Part shown: positions 4,904-7,715 of the stretch, in pieces
Position numbering within the stretch: position 1 is the stretch's first letter
Layout of the letters: each line of letters starts with the position of its first letter
Source: an uncultured Ruminococcus sp.
Lineage (GTDB): Bacteria > Bacillota > Clostridia > Oscillospirales > Ruminococcaceae
NCBI GenBank assembly: GCA_900319195.1
Contig: ONNL01000048.1
Location: 1 to 7,715 of the forward strand
DNA length: 7,715 bases
Reading direction: 5' to 3'
Notes under the pieces: model-generated
The model's input: only the letters and a program-made list of their open reading frames with translations
What the model was told of the DNA's origin: nothing
Database searches by the model: none
Program-made: the position numbers and the translations under genes

Positions 4904-6280
4904 ATGGATTATCGTATCGAACATGATTCGCTGGGCGAGGTAAAGGTGCCTGCTGACAAGTACTGGGGCGCACAGACCGAGAGAAGCCACGAGAACTTCC
5001 TCATCGGCGTAGGACTTGAAACAATGCCCCGTGAGATAACTCACGCTTTCGGCATTCTCAAGAAGGCAGCGGCTATCGCAAACAATGCCCTCAAGCCCGA
5101 GAAGATGACAGACGAAAAGCTTGAGGTCATCTCAAAGGCCTGCGACGAGGTCATAAGCGGCAGCCTCAACGAGCATTTTCCGCTTGTTGTATGGCAGACG
5201 GGAAGCGGAACACAGTCCAATATGAACGCAAACGAGGTCATCGCAAACAGGGCGAATGAGATCGCAGGCAAGAAGCTTCTCCACCCGAATGATGACATCA
5301 ACATGAGCCAGTCATCAAACGATACGTTCCCCACGGCTATGCACATTGCTGCCGTTCTCGCGGTTGAGGATAAGCTCATCCCTGCGATAGACATTCTCAT
5401 TGCTACCTTTGAAAAGCTCGAGGCTGAGAACGAGGGCATCGTAAAGAGCGGACGTACTCACCTCCAGGACGCTACTCCCATAAAGTTCTCGCAGGAGATA
5501 AGCGGCTGGAGAGCTTCACTCCAGCAGGACAAGAAGATGATACAGCTCTCATGCGACGAGCTCAAGGCTCTTGCACTCGGCGGAACTGCCGTAGGTACGG
5601 GACTCAACGCTCCCGAGGGATTTGCTGAGAAGGCTGCCGAGGCTGTAAGTCAGCTTACAGGCAAGAAGTTCACAACAGGCGAGAACAAGTTCCACTGCCT
5701 TACCTCAAAGGACGAAATGGTATTCGCACACGGCGCACTCAAGGCGCTCGCTGCCGACATGATGAAGATAGCAAACGACGTGAGATGGCTGGCTTCGGGT
5801 CCGCGCGACGGTCTCGGAGAGATAACCATTCCCGCAAACGAGCCCGGCTCGTCTATAATGCCCGGAAAGGTCAATCCGACACAGTGCGAGCAGGTGACAA
5901 TGGTCGCTGTACAGGTAATGGGCAACGATACAGCCGTAGGCATGGCTGCTTCACAGGGCAACTTCGAGCTCAACGTGTTCATGCCCGTGCTTGCGTATAA
6001 CTTCCTCCAGTCGGCAAGACTGCTTGCAGAGTCGATAATGTCGTTCAACAACAAGTGCGCTGTCGGCATAAAGGCAAACAGGGATAAGATGCACGATAAT
6101 CTCCACAACTCACTCATGCTCGTTACCGCACTCAATCCCTATATCGGCTATGAGAATGCGGCTAAGACGGCTCACAAGGCTTATGAAGAAAATATCTCGC
6201 TGAAACAGGCTTGCGTAGAGCTCGGCTTCCTCACGGAAGAGAAGTTTGACGAGGTATTCCACCCTGAAAAAATGGTCTGA
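4904..6280 (+). CDS. fumC: Class II fumarate hydratase (fumarase)
   Basis: FumC interconverts fumarate and L-malate without an iron-sulfur cluster, as a cytoplasmic homotetramer. The 458-residue length is normal for the family. The N-terminus (EHDSLGEVKVPADKYWGAQT) is characteristic. TGSGTQSNMN lies at 99-108, the second-site HPND at 127-130 and SQSSNDTFPTA at 135-145. The catalytic-base histidine is His186 in GRTHLQDA. The family signature GSSIMPGKVNP lies at 315-325, with catalytic Ser316 and Lys322. All are offset by two from E. coli FumC numbering. The signature is shared with aspartase and argininosuccinate lyase, but the N-terminus and HPND fit fumarase best; aspartase is the main alternative. 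It opens the second group, with hdrB only 28 bp downstream, so fumarate/malate conversion is transcriptionally tied to the Hdr module. Confidence 0.93.
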   Translation: MDYRIEHDSLGEVKVPADKYWGAQTERSHENFLIGVGLETMPREITHAFGILKKAAAIANNALKPEKMTDEKLEVISKACDEVISGSLNEHFPLVVWQTGSGTQSNMNANEVIANRANEIAGKKLLHPNDDINMSQSSNDTFPTAMHIAAVLAVEDKLIPAIDILIATFEKLEAENEGIVKSGRTHLQDATPIKFSQEISGWRASLQQDKKMIQLSCDELKALALGGTAVGTGLNAPEGFAEKAAEAVSQLTGKKFTTGENKFHCLTSKDEMVFAHGALKALAADMMKIANDVRWLASGPRDGLGEITIPANEPGSSIMPGKVNPTQCEQVTMVAVQVMGNDTAVGMAASQGNFELNVFMPVLAYNFLQSARLLAESIMSFNNKCAVGIKANRDKMHDNLHNSLMLVTALNPYIGYENAAKTAHKAYEENISLKQACVELGFLTEEKFDEVFHPEKMV

Positions 6281-6292
6281 TACGGACATTAC

Positions 6293-6306
6293 AAGGAGAG
6301 GAAAAT
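6293..6306 (+). promoter_or_regulatory. Extended ribosome-binding site of hdrB, copied before hdrA
   Basis: AAGGAGAGGAAAAT precedes the hdrB ATG at 6309. The same 14 bases occur immediately before the hdrA ATG (7481-7494). It offers two overlapping Shine-Dalgarno cores, AAGGAG and GAGG. The start at 6309 gives METYTYYPGC, which is the expected family N-terminus; the frame is open upstream but overlaps fumarase. Confidence 0.65.
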
Positions 6307-6308
6307 CT

Positions 6309-7106
6309 ATGGAAACCTACACTTATTACCCGGGCTGTACGCTGAAAAACAAGGCAAAGGATCTCGACCACTGGGCGAGAGCTTCCGCTGAGGCGCTCGG
6401 TATAGCCCTTGAGGAGCCTGCACAGTGGCAGTGCTGCGGAGGCGCTTATACCACCGCGACGGACGAGATAGCAACAAAGCTCTCGGCTGTAAGAACGCTC
6501 AATGCCGCAAAGGAGGCAGGCAGACCGCTCGTGACAGTCTGCTCCGCCTGCCACAACGTAATAAAGCAGACAAACTACGACATCGCCCGCTATGAGGACA
6601 TGGCTGCGAGGGTGAACAATTATCTTCAGCTCCCCGAGGAGTACCACGGCGAGACGACCGTTTATCACTATCTTGAGATGCTCCGTGACGTTATCGGCTT
6701 CGATAAGCTCCGCGAGGCTGTCAAGAATCCCCTGACAGGCAAGAAGATAGCAGCTTACTATGGTTGTCTGCTGCTGAGACCCTCAAAGGCTCTCGCAATG
6801 GACGACCCAGAGAATCCCACCATTATGGAGGACTTTATCCGCGCTTTGGGTGCAACACCTGTTGTTTACGCGCAGAGGAACGAGTGCTGCGGCGGATACA
6901 TCACCCTTGAGGACAAGTCACAGGCTGAAAAGAGAAGCAATGCTGTTATGAAGTCCGCGGAGGACATGGGTGCTGAAATGATGATAACAGCCTGTCCCTT
7001 ATGTATGTACAATCTCAGGAAGAATTCGGGTTCGGAGCTCCCTGTTGTCTACTTTACGGAAATACTTGCCGAGGCGCTCGGCTTAAAGGAGGACAGCGAT
7101 GAATAA
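6309..7106 (+). CDS. hdrB: Heterodisulfide reductase-type subunit B (HdrB)
   Basis: In methanogens HdrB is the catalytic subunit that reduces the CoM-S-S-CoB heterodisulfide at two noncubane [4Fe-4S] clusters. The 265-residue protein carries two complete CCG motifs, the cluster-binding signature. The first is Cys10, Cys42-Cys43, Cys78 and Cys81 (in CSACHN). The second is Cys153, Cys193-Cys194 and Cys229-Cys232 (in CPLC). All ten cysteines have near-canonical spacing (C-X31-CC-X34-CXXC and C-X39-CC-X34-CXXC), so both clusters should form. It is soluble, with no membrane segment. It follows fumarase by 28 bp and overlaps hdrC by 8 bp, so B and C are probably translationally coupled. CoM/CoB are not expected in a clostridium, so the real disulfide or acceptor is unknown. 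Other CCG-domain proteins such as LutA or GlpC-like subunits are less likely given the adjacent hdrC and hdrA. Confidence 0.9.
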   Translation: METYTYYPGCTLKNKAKDLDHWARASAEALGIALEEPAQWQCCGGAYTTATDEIATKLSAVRTLNAAKEAGRPLVTVCSACHNVIKQTNYDIARYEDMAARVNNYLQLPEEYHGETTVYHYLEMLRDVIGFDKLREAVKNPLTGKKIAAYYGCLLLRPSKALAMDDPENPTIMEDFIRALGATPVVYAQRNECCGGYITLEDKSQAEKRSNAVMKSAEDMGAEMMITACPLCMYNLRKNSGSELPVVYFTEILAEALGLKEDSDE

Positions 7107-7482
7107 GAACTTAAAGGAACAGGTCGTCCGTTCAAGCGGAGTGAACGTGCTCAAGTGCATGAGATGCGGAAAATGCTCGGGTACCTGCCCTTCGTATGAT
7201 GAGATGGAATACCACCCTCACCAGTTCGTGTATATGGTCGAAAAGGGCGATATAGAGACACTTATGAAGTCGAAGTCGATATACAAGTGCCTCACCTGCT
7301 TTGCCTGCGTTGACAGATGTCCGAGAGGAGTCGAGCCTGCAAGAGTCGTTGAGGCTGTAAGGCTCGCGGCAGTGCGTATGCAGGATAACAACCACCTTAA
7401 GCCCGATATGATACCCGATATGCTCGACGAGGATATGCCTCAGCAGGCTCTCGTTACGGCAATGAGGAAGTACACAAAATAA
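7099..7482 (+). CDS. hdrC: Heterodisulfide reductase-type subunit C (HdrC), ferredoxin-like
   Basis: HdrC is the electron-transfer subunit that passes electrons from HdrA to the catalytic HdrB. The 127-residue protein has two classical [4Fe-4S] motifs: Cys20, 23, 26 and 30 (CMRCGKCSGTCPS), and Cys64, 67, 70 and 74 (CLTCFACVDRCPRG). The last cysteine of each set is followed by proline, as in bacterial ferredoxins. At 127 residues it is shorter than typical methanogen HdrC (about 180), mainly because of a short C-terminal part, yet the frame and stop are clean. Its ATG overlaps the hdrB stop (8 bp) behind a strong AAAGGAGG (7085-7092). hdrA begins 12 bp after its stop. There is no membrane anchor, so the complex should be cytoplasmic. 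Confidence 0.9.
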   Translation: MNKNLKEQVVRSSGVNVLKCMRCGKCSGTCPSYDEMEYHPHQFVYMVEKGDIETLMKSKSIYKCLTCFACVDRCPRGVEPARVVEAVRLAAVRMQDNNHLKPDMIPDMLDEDMPQQALVTAMRKYTK

Positions 7483-7494
7483 GGAGAGGAAAAT
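7481..7494 (+). promoter_or_regulatory. Extended ribosome-binding site of hdrA
   Basis: AAGGAGAGGAAAAT directly precedes the hdrA ATG at 7495, overlaps the last two bases of the hdrC stop codon, and is identical over 14 bases to the site before hdrB (6293-6306). It supports the start chosen for the partial hdrA. Confidence 0.65.
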
Positions 7495-7715
7495 ATGCAG
7501 AGAATAGGCGTTTTCGTCTGCCACTGCGGAACAAATATCGCCGCAACGGTAGATGTTAAAAAGGTCGCTGAGACTCTCGGGATGGAACCGGGAGTTGTTA
7601 TAGCTCAGGATTATCAGTATATGTGCTCCGAATCGGGACAGGATCTCGTCAAGAGCGCAATAACGGCTCATAAGCTTACGGGCGTTGTGATCTGCTCATG
7701 TTCACCGAGAATGCA
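7495..7715 (+). CDS. hdrA: Heterodisulfide reductase-type subunit A (HdrA), 5' part only
   Basis: The gene runs off the window after 73 codons. The visible part starts MQRIGVFVCHCGTNIAATVD, the hallmark N-terminus of HdrA. It continues with YMCSESGQ (residues 42-49) and ends in VVICSCSPRM (64-73). These cysteines (9, 11, 44, 67 and 69) belong to the N-terminal iron-sulfur domain that precedes the FAD-binding thioredoxin-reductase-like domain in complete HdrA. HdrA is the flavin subunit that performs electron bifurcation in HdrABC complexes. It lies 12 bp after hdrC, giving the gene order B-C-A. Whether the full protein keeps the FAD and C-terminal ferredoxin domains, or is fused to MvhD, cannot be seen here. 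Confidence 0.88.
   Translation, partial: MQRIGVFVCHCGTNIAATVDVKKVAETLGMEPGVVIAQDYQYMCSESGQDLVKSAITAHKLTGVVICSCSPRM

Overview
The window looks like a chromosomal central-metabolism locus from an anaerobic Firmicute. Class Clostridia is likely, possibly a gut Ruminococcus or other Oscillospiraceae. The evidence is GGAGG-type Shine-Dalgarno sites before almost every gene, near-consensus sigma-A promoters, a Rex redox repressor, a eukaryote-type NADP isocitrate dehydrogenase, a short (~646 aa) aconitase, and bacterial HdrB/HdrC/HdrA subunits. The genus is inferred from general resemblance, not from a search.

Layout, left to right. Positions 1-35 hold the first codons of a divergent minus-strand gene with its own good promoter (69-97). 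A non-coding divergent region follows and contains several dyads. It ends in a perfect-consensus promoter (TTGACA-17-TATAAT, 329-357). The first plus-strand group is aconitase (410-2350), a small three-helix membrane protein of unknown function (2392-2802), NADP isocitrate dehydrogenase (2857-4071) and rex (4105-4788), with gaps of 33-54 bp. A 115-bp intergenic region carries a second promoter. The second group is class II fumarase (4904-6280), hdrB (6309-7106), hdrC (7099-7482) and the start of hdrA (7495 to the window edge).

The regulatory signal is the most informative part. A 12-of-14 match to the clostridial Rex operator (TTGTTAA-N4-TTAACAA) lies at 318-335, and its right half-site covers the -35 box of the aconitase promoter. 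A second 12-of-14 match lies at 4802-4819, abutting the -35 of the fumarase-hdr promoter. The rex gene sits between the two as the last gene of the first group. The simplest reading is an autoregulated NADH/NAD+-responsive regulon. It would join the oxidative citrate-to-2-oxoglutarate steps (aconitase, isocitrate dehydrogenase; NADPH and glutamate precursor), the fumarate/malate step, and a heterodisulfide-reductase-type electron-transfer module. The physiological substrate of HdrBC here is not evident, because this is unlikely to be a methanogen. No citrate synthase, fumarate reductase, hydrogenase, FlxABCD or MvhD gene is visible in the window.

No tRNA, rRNA, CRISPR array, mobile element or convincing intrinsic terminator was seen. 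All features were read by eye. Family assignments rest on recognisable motifs and residue spacing, not database searches.
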